Origin: Chryseobacterium sp. CY350
GTDB lineage: Bacteria > Bacteroidota > Bacteroidia > Flavobacteriales > Weeksellaceae
Length of the DNA stretch: 64,000 bases
Assembly (NCBI RefSeq): GCF_027945075.1
Contig: NZ_CP116034.1
Coordinates: forward strand, 3,286,001 to 3,350,000
Direction: 5' to 3'
The notes beneath the pieces are model-generated. The model did no database searches. It was not told where the DNA came from and saw nothing but the letters and a program-made list of their open reading frames with translations. Position numbers and translations under genes: made by a program. Shown piece after piece: positions 43,857 through 52,800 of the stretch. How positions within the stretch are numbered: the first letter of the stretch is position 1; each line of letters begins with the position of its first letter.

Positions 43857-45350
43857 TTAGTTAATCATTGAAGTAAAAATAAACTTCAGTGAACTACTTA
43901 CCATATCAATGACCGGCTGAGGAAAAACTCCTAAGACAATTACAAATACTGCAATACTTGCCAATACCGAAAATTCTACTGCTGACAAATCTTTTGCTGT
44001 ACTTAAAACTGCTTCGTCACCTTGTCCGAACATTGCTTTTCCGTAGAATCTCAATAAATAAACTGCACAAAGAATAACGGTAAGACCGGCAATTACTGAA
44101 GCCAGTACATTAAAGTCGAAAATCGATTTAATCAAAATGAATTCTCCGATGAAACCATTGGTCAATGGAACTCCCATTGAACCTAATATGATAATCAAAA
44201 ACAAAACGGCAAACTTAGGAGCAACTTTCGCCAAACCTCCCATCTGTCGGATGTCTCTTGATTTAAATCTTTTGTATAAAATATCTGCACAGAAAAATAA
44301 ACCTGCGACGTTAATACCGTGAGCAAATGTCTGTACCAAAGCTCCTTCAGCTCCTTCAATAGTAAATGTTCCTCTCAATGTAAGAACTGCAGAAGAGAAA
44401 ATACCCGCCACCATCAATCCAACGTGAGAGAAAGAAGAATACGCAATGATTCTTTTCATATCGGTCTGGATGATAGCGATCAATGCTCCGTGAACAATTC
44501 CTACAATCGCTAAGATGATTACAATCTGTCCGGAAATTCCGAAGATTGCAGTTGGTGTGATCGGAATCAGATAACGAAGTACACCGTAGATTGCCATTTT
44601 AAGCATGATCCCAGATAACAACATAGATCCTTGAGTAGGAGAGTAGGTATAAGTATCCGGCTGCCAAGTGTGGAATGGGAAAACCGGAAGTTTTACTGCA
44701 AATGCAAAGAAAATAAACCAGAAAACAACGATCTGTTGAGTTTCACCGAGGTTTGCGTTATACAAATCTGTTAAAGCAAATGATGCTGAATGATTGTAAA
44801 CGTAGATTAAACCTGCCAGCATAAACAAAGATCCTACGAAAGTATACACGAAGAATTTTGTAGTGAACTCCAGTCTTTTGTTTTCCTGCCCCCAAAGTGC
44901 GGCGATAAACCAGATCGGAATCAAAGTAACTTCCCAGAAAATGTAGAATAATAATCCATCTAAAGCGGTGAAAACACCAACCAGTCCGAATTGCATCAGC
45001 AAAATCAGACCGTAGAAAGAATTTTTATAGCTTACATTTTCATTAAAAGATGATAAAATAATGATCGGCATCAAAATATTGGTCAGCAATAAAAGAAGCA
45101 AGCTCATTCCGTCAATTCCGAAATGAAGGTTACTTTTTATAAATTGTGACCAAGGATAGTTGATCTCGTACTGCAATACGCTGTCTACGGTTGGATTAAA
45201 ATCAAAATCCGAAACAACGTAAAATGTAAGCAGCATTTGAATCAAAGCAATTCCTAATGCCAGGTATTTGCTGGAAGTATTCCTCCATGCAAAGACCAAT
45301 CCCGAACCTACTAGAGGTAAAAGTAATAATGTTAATAGTAAATAAGACAT
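43857..45350 (-). CDS. nuoM: complex I subunit NuoM
   Basis: Antiporter-like pump subunit of complex I, 497 residues, about 14 membrane helices. The proton-channel segments WEVTLIPIWFIAALWG, VFPFHTWQPDTYTYSPT and KRIIAYSSFSHVGLM are all present, including the key Glu and Lys. Its start overlaps the nuoL stop by one base. Inner-membrane protein. Confidence 0.96.
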   Translation of the reverse strand: MSYLLLTLLLLPLVGSGLVFAWRNTSSKYLALGIALIQMLLTFYVVSDFDFNPTVDSVLQYEINYPWSQFIKSNLHFGIDGMSLLLLLLTNILMPIIILSSFNENVSYKNSFYGLILLMQFGLVGVFTALDGLLFYIFWEVTLIPIWFIAALWGQENKRLEFTTKFFVYTFVGSLFMLAGLIYVYNHSASFALTDLYNANLGETQQIVVFWFIFFAFAVKLPVFPFHTWQPDTYTYSPTQGSMLLSGIMLKMAIYGVLRYLIPITPTAIFGISGQIVIILAIVGIVHGALIAIIQTDMKRIIAYSSFSHVGLMVAGIFSSAVLTLRGTFTIEGAEGALVQTFAHGINVAGLFFCADILYKRFKSRDIRQMGGLAKVAPKFAVLFLIIILGSMGVPLTNGFIGEFILIKSIFDFNVLASVIAGLTVILCAVYLLRFYGKAMFGQGDEAVLSTAKDLSAVEFSVLASIAVFVIVLGVFPQPVIDMVSSSLKFIFTSMIN

Positions 45351-47263
45351 TATTGTAATATAAAGTTAACAATTAATATAATTCCCACAGCTAAAGACAT
45401 GATCAGAATGTAGTTTTCTACATTTCCGTTCTGTATACGCTTCATCGATCTCCCGCTGTCCTCAGCGCCTTCCCCGATGTAATCAACAAAACGATCCAGA
45501 ACGCCTTTGTCAAACATTTTTCCGCCACGTCCTAGTCCTTCAACAGTTTTCACAATCAATGCATTGTAAAGTTCGTCAACATACAATTTCTTAGCAGATA
45601 GTTTTTCCCATCCTGTATAATCGTCTTCAGCGATAGCTCTTTTTTTCTTATTTACATAAGTGTTTTTCACGACAAACCAAACTGCAAAAAACATGGCAAC
45701 AGTTGCTCCTAAAAGAATAAATTCAGTGCTTTCTGCTACTCCTGTAAGTGTAGTTTCCATTTGCTTAAAGCTTTCTTCTGTCAAAACAGGTTTCAGCCAT
45801 TCCATTAATTTAGCATAATGACCGTGACCAATGAAGTGTGGAAGGTTTATAAAACCTCCAAGCACTGAAAGAACTGCCAAAACAATTAACGGTAAAGTCA
45901 TACTTGTAGGACTTTCGTGTAAATGATGTTTTTGATCATCGGTACCTCTGAAATCTCCGTGGAAAGTCAGGTAATACAGTCTGAACATATAAGTTGCAGT
46001 AACAGCTGCTAAAATGAAGAGCATTACCCAGTAAATAGGGTTTTTAGCATAAGCCGCTACCAAAATTTCGTCTTTTGAAATCATCCCTGATAATAAAGGG
46101 AATCCTGAAATAGCTAAAGTCCCAATTAGGAAAGTTGCGTGAGTGATTGGAATATATTTTTTCAAACCTCCCATGAAACGCATGTCCTGTTCATTGCTCA
46201 TTGCGTGGATTACAGAACCTGCACCCAAGAATAACAAAGCTTTAAAGAAAGCGTGTGTCATTACGTGGAACATGGCTGTTGTATAAGCTCCCAAACCTAA
46301 AGCGATAAACATAAAGCCAAGTTGTGAAACTGTAGAATATGCCAATACTTTTTTGATGTCGTTCTGACGAAGTGCGTAGAAGCCTGCCAATGCCGCAGTT
46401 AAAAATCCGATTAATAAAATTCCGTCCTGTACGGTTGGCGCTAAAGTAAATAAGAAATTAGATCTTACCACTAGATAAATACCTGCCGTTACCATCGTCG
46501 CCGCGTGAATCAATGCTGAAACCGGAGTCGGACCAGCCATCGCATCAGGTAACCATGTATATAAAGGAACCTGAGCAGATTTTCCGGTAGCACCGATAAA
46601 TAAACTCGCTGTGATAAATATGATGATCGTTCCGTCTAATTCAAATTTCCCTGCGTTTTGAGCGACCGTTAAATAATCGACTGCATTTGTCTGAGAAGCA
46701 ATCATAAAGATTCCGATCAACAAAGCAAGGTCACCAATTCTGTTCATGATGAAAGCTTTTCTTGCTGCTTTTCCATATTCTTCGTTGGTGTACCAAAAAC
46801 CAATCAATAAATAAGAACACAAACCTACACCTTCCCATCCAATGAATAAGATTAAGTAGTTGCTTCCCATTACCAAAAGTAACATTGAGAAAATAAATAA
46901 ATTTAGATAAGTAAAAAACTTATAGAAACCTTTATCATGACTCATATATCCGATAGAGTAGAGGTGAATCAAAGATCCGATTCCTGTGATGATCATCACC
47001 ATCATTAATGACAGCTGGTCAATCTGGAAACCGAAATTAATCTGAATTCCGTTGACTCTGAACCATTCAAAAGCCTTTACGATTACGGGCTGGCTTTCAG
47101 AATCGAAATTCAGAAATAAGCTTACCGCAATACAGAACGATCCGAAAACAGCAATGGTAGCCAAGCTTCCAACAACTATTTTTGGAATATTTTTTCCGAA
47201 TAAACCGTTAATAAGAAAACCTAAAAGTGGTAAAAGTATTATTGCATAGACTAAATTCTCCAT
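45350..47263 (-). CDS. nuoL: complex I subunit NuoL
   Basis: Distal antiporter-like pump subunit with the long lateral helix, 637 residues. Conserved segments include GWEGVGLCSYLLIGFW, VPLYTWLPDAMAGPTPVSAL and KKVLAYSTVSQLGFM. The C-terminal region with LYVDELYNALIVKT and a final helix is as in other NuoL. nuoK lies 3 bp upstream and nuoM overlaps by one base. Confidence 0.97.
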   Translation of the reverse strand: MENLVYAIILLPLLGFLINGLFGKNIPKIVVGSLATIAVFGSFCIAVSLFLNFDSESQPVIVKAFEWFRVNGIQINFGFQIDQLSLMMVMIITGIGSLIHLYSIGYMSHDKGFYKFFTYLNLFIFSMLLLVMGSNYLILFIGWEGVGLCSYLLIGFWYTNEEYGKAARKAFIMNRIGDLALLIGIFMIASQTNAVDYLTVAQNAGKFELDGTIIIFITASLFIGATGKSAQVPLYTWLPDAMAGPTPVSALIHAATMVTAGIYLVVRSNFLFTLAPTVQDGILLIGFLTAALAGFYALRQNDIKKVLAYSTVSQLGFMFIALGLGAYTTAMFHVMTHAFFKALLFLGAGSVIHAMSNEQDMRFMGGLKKYIPITHATFLIGTLAISGFPLLSGMISKDEILVAAYAKNPIYWVMLFILAAVTATYMFRLYYLTFHGDFRGTDDQKHHLHESPTSMTLPLIVLAVLSVLGGFINLPHFIGHGHYAKLMEWLKPVLTEESFKQMETTLTGVAESTEFILLGATVAMFFAVWFVVKNTYVNKKKRAIAEDDYTGWEKLSAKKLYVDELYNALIVKTVEGLGRGGKMFDKGVLDRFVDYIGEGAEDSGRSMKRIQNGNVENYILIMSLAVGIILIVNFILQ

Positions 47264-47266
47264 TCT

Positions 47267-47596
47267 TTATCCTCTTAATTTATTAAATATACTTACATCC
47301 ACAGAACGTGTATTTCTGTAGAGCATCGCAATAATTGCTAAACCTACAGCAACTTCTGCAGCAGCAACCACCATAATGAAGAAAACTAAAAGTTGTCCGT
47401 CACTGTTCCCGTTGTATGCTGAAAATGCAGCCAACAAAAGGTTTACAGAATTAAGCATAAGCTCCACACAACCCAAAATTACAATCGCGTTTTTTCTCAG
47501 CAATACTCCCAAAACCCCAAGACAGAACAATACTGACGAAAGGATAATGAAATATTCCAAAGGGACGCTTTGCATAAAAGTATTTACTTCTCCCAT
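47267..47596 (-). CDS. nuoK: complex I subunit NuoK
   Basis: Small membrane subunit, 109 residues with three helices. The conserved acidic residues of NuoK are seen in GCVELMLNSVNLL and AAAEVAVGLAI. Length matches the family. Spaced 3 bp from both nuoJ and nuoL, so closely coupled. Confidence 0.95.
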   Translation of the reverse strand: MGEVNTFMQSVPLEYFIILSSVLFCLGVLGVLLRKNAIVILGCVELMLNSVNLLLAAFSAYNGNSDGQLLVFFIMVVAAAEVAVGLAIIAMLYRNTRSVDVSIFNKLRG

Positions 47597-47599
47597 AAT

Positions 47600-48097
47600 T
47601 TATAAATCTTTTTTACCGATTAATACCGCACCTACAATACCTGCTAAAATCAGGATGGAAGCAAGCTCAAACGGCAAAACATATTCGTTGAATAAAAGTC
47701 TTCCCAGATTCTTTGTAAGACCAACGCCTTTGTCTACGTTTTCTACGACCACATGCTGCTCCTGAACTCCTCTGAAAACACCTAAAACCCCAATTAATAA
47801 AAGACCTGCTGTAAAAACTCCAACAAACTTTAAAGTATTGTTCTTCTTACTTTCGTCTTCTTTATTAAGGTTAAGCATCATCAGGATATAAAGGAATAAA
47901 ACCATGATCGCACCTGCGTAAACGATGATCTGTATGATGGCCAAAAACTGAGCATTCAGAAGAATGTACATGCCGGCGATTGAAAACATTGTAACAATTA
48001 ATGACAGAATAGCGTAGAGAGGATTTCTCGCAAATACGAAGTAAACCGCACTTGACACTGCTAAAAATGCCACCAAGAAAAATAAAAACTGATCCAT
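47600..48097 (-). CDS. nuoJ: complex I subunit NuoJ
   Basis: Membrane subunit of 165 residues with five helices. Typical segments are NPLYAILSLIVTMFSIAGMYILL and IVYAGAIMVLFLYILMML (with the conserved YAGAIMVLF). Its start overlaps the nuoI stop by one base, and nuoK follows after 3 bp. Inner membrane. Confidence 0.95.
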   Translation of the reverse strand: MDQFLFFLVAFLAVSSAVYFVFARNPLYAILSLIVTMFSIAGMYILLNAQFLAIIQIIVYAGAIMVLFLYILMMLNLNKEDESKKNNTLKFVGVFTAGLLLIGVLGVFRGVQEQHVVVENVDKGVGLTKNLGRLLFNEYVLPFELASILILAGIVGAVLIGKKDL

Positions 48098-48654
48098 TAT
48101 TTTACCGCATTTTTTTGTTTCTCGGACTGTCTTTCTGTGATGTCAATCCTTTCATTAATTTTTTCAACCAATTTATCTTTTCCATAAATGAAAGAACCTC
48201 TGTTGGTTTCTACATCTACCAAACGGTCTGTCAAATAAATTGCAGATTTCGGACAAGCCTCTTCACACATTCCGCAGAAAATACATCTCAACATATTGAT
48301 TTCATATACTGATGCATATTTTTCTTCTCTGTAAAGATCTTTTTCTTCTCTTGTTCTTTCAGCAGCGGTCATCGTGATTGCTTCAGCAGGACATGCCACT
48401 GCGCACAATCCACAAGCTGTACATCTTTCTCTGCCTTCTTCATCTCTTTTCAGAACATGCTGACCTCTCCAAATTTCGGTTCTCGGCTTTTGTACCTCAG
48501 GATAAGAATAAACATTAGGAGCACGTTTTACAACGGTTCTCACAGCATGCTTAAAAGTAATCCCCATTCCCTTGAAAATCGCCGGAAGGTAGATTTTCTC
48601 AGAAAAGGTCATTTCTTTATTTGAAACAACTTTTGATCTGTTTGTAAGTTTCAT
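48097..48654 (-). CDS. nuoI: complex I subunit NuoI (two 4Fe-4S clusters)
   Basis: Electron-transfer subunit, 185 residues, with two ferredoxin motifs: CTACGLCAVACP and CIFCGMCEEACP (clusters N6a and N6b). The N-terminal amphipathic helix region (IFKGMGITFKHAVR) binds the membrane arm. Overlaps nuoJ by one base; 76 bp, filled in part by period-7 repeats, separate it from nuoH. Confidence 0.97.
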   Translation of the reverse strand: MKLTNRSKVVSNKEMTFSEKIYLPAIFKGMGITFKHAVRTVVKRAPNVYSYPEVQKPRTEIWRGQHVLKRDEEGRERCTACGLCAVACPAEAITMTAAERTREEKDLYREEKYASVYEINMLRCIFCGMCEEACPKSAIYLTDRLVDVETNRGSFIYGKDKLVEKINERIDITERQSEKQKNAVK

Positions 48655-48661
48655 TTATTTA

Positions 48662-48696
48662 TAGATATTAGATGTTAGACATTAGATTTTAGACTA
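48662..48696. repeat. period-7 repeat array, nuoH-nuoI spacer
   Basis: Five perfect-phase 7-mers: TAGATAT, TAGATGT, TAGACAT, TAGATTT, TAGACTA. Confidence 0.75.
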
Positions 48697-48730
48697 ATCT
48701 TGTCTTTTATCTTAATTTATATTAAATTAA

Positions 48731-49792
48731 TTAATTTCCAAAAGCTAAAATTACAGCTCCTGTAATCATCAGGTTAACCAATGCCAATGGAATTAATGTT
48801 TTCCATCCTAAGTGCATCAACTGGTCATATCTGAATCTTGGCAGCGTCCATCTGATCCACATAAAGATCAAAATTCCGACAATTGTTTTTGTTAAAAATG
48901 CTACGATACTTAAAATTCCCGCTGCATTTTCTCCCCAGTTCTGAGTAACCCACTCAATACCAGGATAGTTGTAACCTCCGAAGAAAAGAACAACGATAAA
49001 TGCATTAGAAATAAACATGTTCACATATTCACCAAACATATACAATCCTAACTTCATTGAAGAATATTCTGTAGAATATCCTGTAACCAATTCAGATTCA
49101 CACTCCGGCAAATCGAAAGGGTGACGGTTGGTTTCTGCCAAAGCCGATACAAAGAAAATTAAAAATGCTAAAGGTTGGTAAAGTATATTCCAGTTTAATC
49201 CGTCTATCTCAAAAAGACCCCAGATTTTCCCTGAAGTCTGCGTTTCGGTAATTACTTTTAAATCTAAACTTCCAGTCATCATGATGATAGAAAGTAGAGC
49301 AAGACCCATCGCCAATTCGTAAGAAATCATTTGTGAAGAAGCACGGATGGCACCCAGTAATGAATATTTGTTGTTGGAAGCCCAGCCTCCGATCATAATT
49401 CCGTACACTCCGATAGAAGCCATACCAATAATGAATAGAACACCTACATCAATATTAGCTACTTGTAAATCGAAAGATTCACCACCAATATTCAAGGTTT
49501 TACCCCAAGGAATGACCGCTCCGGTAATCAATGAAATAAACATCACCAATGCAGGTCCCAATACAAAAAGAAATCTTTCTGCATTTTGAGGTGTAAAATC
49601 TTCTTTAAAGAAAAATTTCCCTCCATCTGCAAGAGGCTGCAGCAAACCGAATGGCCCAGATCTGTTTGGTCCGATTCTGTCCTGCATGATTGCTGCCACT
49701 TTTCTTTCCGCCCAGGTAGAGTAGGCTGCTATCGTTAATGATAACAGGAAAAGCGCCAGTACAAGTATTAATTTAAATGTAAGTAAATCCAT
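48731..49792 (-). CDS. nuoH: complex I subunit NuoH
   Basis: Membrane subunit at the quinone-binding junction, 353 residues, eight helices. Conserved parts: ERKVAAIMQDRIGPNRSGPFGLLQPLADGGKFFFKE near 29-64, ETNRHPFDLPECESELVTGY near 218, and RWTLPRFRYDQLMHLGWK near 314, all diagnostic. Spaced 90 bp from nuoG with period-7 repeats between. Confidence 0.97.
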   Translation of the reverse strand: MDLLTFKLILVLALFLLSLTIAAYSTWAERKVAAIMQDRIGPNRSGPFGLLQPLADGGKFFFKEDFTPQNAERFLFVLGPALVMFISLITGAVIPWGKTLNIGGESFDLQVANIDVGVLFIIGMASIGVYGIMIGGWASNNKYSLLGAIRASSQMISYELAMGLALLSIIMMTGSLDLKVITETQTSGKIWGLFEIDGLNWNILYQPLAFLIFFVSALAETNRHPFDLPECESELVTGYSTEYSSMKLGLYMFGEYVNMFISNAFIVVLFFGGYNYPGIEWVTQNWGENAAGILSIVAFLTKTIVGILIFMWIRWTLPRFRYDQLMHLGWKTLIPLALVNLMITGAVILAFGN

Positions 49793-49800
49793 TTTTTATT

Positions 49801-49842
49801 TTAGATATTAGAAATTAGAATTTAGAAATTAGTGGCTAGATT
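49801..49842. repeat. period-7 repeat array, nuoG-nuoH spacer
   Basis: Six 7-mers in phase: TTAGATA, TTAGAAA, TTAGAAT, TTAGAAA, TTAGTGG, CTAGATT. Confidence 0.75.
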
Positions 49843-49882
49843 AAATCTGTTCTCTAATGTCTGAAATCTGATGTCTTTAAAA

Positions 49883-50881
49883 TTATTTTTCGTCTTTTTC
49901 GCTGATTTCTTTTGCCATCGGATTGTCTAAAACTCTTAACTCGTCTTTAGGCTTCTCATAATGGTTTAATGAAATAACCGAATGTCTATCGATATGTCTC
50001 GGGCCTTCAATGTTCCAGTCTGACAATGATTTTCTCTCGAAACGGCAAGTGTCGCAGATAAATTCTTCAACTTCGCCCCATTGGTCTTTTCTTGCAGTTA
50101 CTCTTACCACTTCGTCACCTTTTAGATAAACAGTAGCTTTACCTGAACATTTATCACATTTACAAGAACCGTTCATTGGTTTTGTAAACCACACTCTGCT
50201 TGTAAAACGTGCAGTTCTGTCAGTTAATGCTCCAACCGGACAAACGTCGATTACGTTTCCGATGAAATCGTTATCCAAAGCTTTATTTAAATAAGTTGAA
50301 ATTTCCGCGTGATCTCCTCTGAATAAAATTCCGTGCTCACGCTCACCAGTTAACTGATTTGCTGCTAAAACACATCTTGCACACAAGATACAACGGTTCA
50401 TATTCAATTTAATATTCGGACCTAAGTCGTCTGCATCATACGTATTTCTCTCGAAATCGGTTCTTGTATCCGGATTTCCGTACTCGTAGCCTAAATCCTG
50501 AAGGTGACATTCTCCTGCCTGATCACAAACCGGGCAATCTAACGGGTGATTCACCAGCAAAAATTCAGTAACTGCTTTACGGCCTTCCTGTGCTTTATCT
50601 GAAGAAAGGTTTTTCACTTCCATCCCGTCCATCACATTTGTTCTGCAGCTTGCTACCAATTTCGGCATCGGTCGCGGATCTGCCTCCGAACCTTTTGAAA
50701 CTTCTACCAAACATGTTCTGCATCTTCCGCCACTCGCTTCTAATTTGCTGTAATAGCACATTGCTGGTGGTACAGATTTTCCGCCAATTTGTCTTGCCGC
50801 CTCCAAAATTGAAGTTCCAGGAAAAACTTCAGCAGTCTGTCCGTCTATCGTTATTTTAAATTTTTTAACTTCTTCGCTCAT
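49883..50881 (-). CDS. nuoG: complex I subunit NuoG, short form
   Basis: Iron-sulfur subunit of the NADH-oxidising arm, 332 residues. Visible clusters: 2Fe-2S ligands in MCYYSKLEASGGRCRTC and ASCRTN, the His-Cys3 site in HPLDCPVCDQAGEC, the 4Fe-4S site in RCILCARC plus VCPVGAL, and an extra CKCDKC ... CDTC site. The C-terminal molybdopterin-oxidoreductase-like domain found in many NuoG (total above 650 residues) is absent, as in other Flavobacteriia. It starts 2 bp after the parA-like gene. Confidence 0.93.
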   Translation of the reverse strand: MSEEVKKFKITIDGQTAEVFPGTSILEAARQIGGKSVPPAMCYYSKLEASGGRCRTCLVEVSKGSEADPRPMPKLVASCRTNVMDGMEVKNLSSDKAQEGRKAVTEFLLVNHPLDCPVCDQAGECHLQDLGYEYGNPDTRTDFERNTYDADDLGPNIKLNMNRCILCARCVLAANQLTGEREHGILFRGDHAEISTYLNKALDNDFIGNVIDVCPVGALTDRTARFTSRVWFTKPMNGSCKCDKCSGKATVYLKGDEVVRVTARKDQWGEVEEFICDTCRFERKSLSDWNIEGPRHIDRHSVISLNHYEKPKDELRVLDNPMAKEISEKDEK

Positions 50882-50883
50882 AT

Positions 50884-51924
50884 TTACAATCTTGTTAATC
50901 CATCTGCAATTTCGTCAAAAGCATCTGTAACTTGTTGGACTTTTTCTCTATATTGAGGAGTATTTAAGTTGTGTCTCTGTAATAAAGAATTATTAAATTG
51001 AACAATTGGAATTCCTTCAGTTTCTGATAAAACTTTTAATTGATTAAAATCTGCAATCTGACCTATTACAAATGGTTCTTTATCAGGAAAAAGTCTATTA
51101 AAATCTGTTTGAGAAATTCCCATATTATTAATTCCTACTAAACTTGTCATTGTTTCTGATGTAGCATCATTTATTTTAATTTCCCAATCACGAAATCTTC
51201 TAGCACTTTGAGTCTCATTTCCATTAGGACGAGATGTAAGTCTGAAATTTTGAGAAACAATTCCTAAAAATTTTGGAGCTGGTGGTAGATTAACTAGACT
51301 TCTTGTTGATGTTCTGAATCTAGAAACTCTACTTGTCCAATCATTTAAAATTGTAGGAAAAAGTTTAATTGTTTCATGACAAAATAATCCTGGAATAATA
51401 GGAGATATTATATAATTAGATGACATTACAAGAACTTGATTTAATGCTCCTGCACTTGGTGAAAGATCAATAAAAACATAATCATAGTTATTTGATATAT
51501 AATCTCGAAACATGGTAACAAATGCACGTGGAATATGACTCAACGTATCCTCGTTGATGCTTAACGCTAAAGATAGTGAAGATTCTCTTGATGTAAAAGC
51601 AATATGCCCCATTAATAAATCTAAATTTTCAGATTTATTATAAAACCTTTTCTCAATGCTTTGATCAGATACAGTAAAATATTTATCTACTATACTGTTG
51701 ATGTCCCAATATTCATTGCTTTCTATTTTATCATCATAATTTTGATCAGCTTCAAAATTTTCCTCAGCAAAACCTCTTACAAAATAAGTTAGATTGCATT
51801 GAGGATCAGCATCAATCATTAATACACGTTGTCCTCTTTTAGCTAAACTTGCTGCTAAGTTATAAGTGAAAGTAGTTTTACCTACACCACCTTTGTGATT
51901 ATAAATGCTTACAATTTTTGCCAT
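50884..51924 (-). CDS. ParA-family ATPase inserted in the nuo operon
   Basis: 346-residue ATPase of the ParA/MinD superfamily: deviant Walker A KGGVGKTT (11-18), DADPQCN (38-44) and Walker B VFIDLSPS (150-157). The rest is less conserved, with an Arg-rich stretch near 210-250. ParA proteins move or count plasmids, chromosomes or protein clusters, usually with ParB; no parB or parS-like repeat is seen. It ends 2 bp before nuoG and begins 24 bp after a barrel gene. Hand counts of three 60-base rows gave 28-32% G+C versus about 43% in rows of nuoF, nuoG and the barrel gene, which suggests acquisition. Confidence 0.88.
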   Translation of the reverse strand: MAKIVSIYNHKGGVGKTTFTYNLAASLAKRGQRVLMIDADPQCNLTYFVRGFAEENFEADQNYDDKIESNEYWDINSIVDKYFTVSDQSIEKRFYNKSENLDLLMGHIAFTSRESSLSLALSINEDTLSHIPRAFVTMFRDYISNNYDYVFIDLSPSAGALNQVLVMSSNYIISPIIPGLFCHETIKLFPTILNDWTSRVSRFRTSTRSLVNLPPAPKFLGIVSQNFRLTSRPNGNETQSARRFRDWEIKINDATSETMTSLVGINNMGISQTDFNRLFPDKEPFVIGQIADFNQLKVLSETEGIPIVQFNNSLLQRHNLNTPQYREKVQQVTDAFDEIADGLTRL

Positions 51925-51948
51925 TTTTATTTATTAATTAAAATCAAA

Positions 51949-52785
51949 TTACTTTGATCTTTTTGCTGTATTAAAAGTATATCCGATTCCAAAATTGAAT
52001 TGTGCATATACAAAATCCTGAGAAGCTTTATCGGGCTTATTGTTCAGGGTAGTTTTAATATCCGGCAGATTGATGTATCCTAATTTTCCTTCTGCCTGAA
52101 GTACGATATGTTTAATTAAAATCACACTTAACGCCGCTCTCGCGTCTAATCCAAAACCTGCCAAATGAAATCTGTCACTTCTTTCATTTCCCATCAGCTG
52201 AACGTTTGATTTCGGTAATAAAGCACCTAATCCTCCTCCGTAACTCGCAAAAACAGCAATATGTTTTTTATTTAAAACTTCATGATACTTCTGAGCTCCA
52301 ATATTGATATAATTAAGACCGTCCGTATGTTCAAATGTCAAAAATTCTCCACTGTCCAGGTTTACTTTTCCATCATTCACCATTCCTGCATATTTGGGAT
52401 CATTGATGTATCCCTTCAAATCTACAATTTGTCTTTGATCCATCACATATTTCATATGATCCATCCCTAAAGTAATTCCTAAATTATCTTTCGGAAAATA
52501 GGTGATCCTGTAATTAACCTGGGGAATCGTAATGCTTCCCGGATTAAAATAAGTTCCCCAGTCAAATTTGGTCTGTCTGTCATGTGCCACGACATTATCC
52601 AATTGAAAATCATATCCATCACCCTTAAAGTGAATGTCTGATTTTGAATATTTTGCATTATTCCATCCCCAAAACACTAAGAAGCTTCCTTTTTTGAAAA
52701 CTCTGTTGTTTTCCCCCTGTTGTTGTCCTTTTAAATCAACTGAACTGAATCCGATTAATAGTAAAAGAACGATTATATTTTTCAA
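51949..52785 (-). CDS. predicted outer-membrane beta-barrel protein within the nuo operon
   Basis: 278-residue exported protein with a signal peptide (first ~20 residues, ending near LKGQ). The body alternates aromatic and polar residues in short strands (RVFKKGSFLVFWGWNN, VNYRITYFPKDNLGITLGMDHM, AQFNFGIGYTFN), as in small barrels of Bacteroidota. It starts 15 bp after the nuoF stop, so it is co-transcribed with complex I. Base composition matches its neighbours. I recognise no named family; no Nuo role is known to me. It is neither a complex I accessory nor a quinone protein by motif. Confidence 0.75.
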   Translation of the reverse strand: MKNIIVLLLLIGFSSVDLKGQQQGENNRVFKKGSFLVFWGWNNAKYSKSDIHFKGDGYDFQLDNVVAHDRQTKFDWGTYFNPGSITIPQVNYRITYFPKDNLGITLGMDHMKYVMDQRQIVDLKGYINDPKYAGMVNDGKVNLDSGEFLTFEHTDGLNYINIGAQKYHEVLNKKHIAVFASYGGGLGALLPKSNVQLMGNERSDRFHLAGFGLDARAALSVILIKHIVLQAEGKLGYINLPDIKTTLNNKPDKASQDFVYAQFNFGIGYTFNTAKRSK

Positions 52786-52800
52786 TTTGTGTCGTTAACT

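Noticed and set aside
50884..51924. Plasmid or phage partition locus
   Set aside because: Only the ParA-like gene is present; no parB, centromere-like repeats, replication or integrase genes around it.
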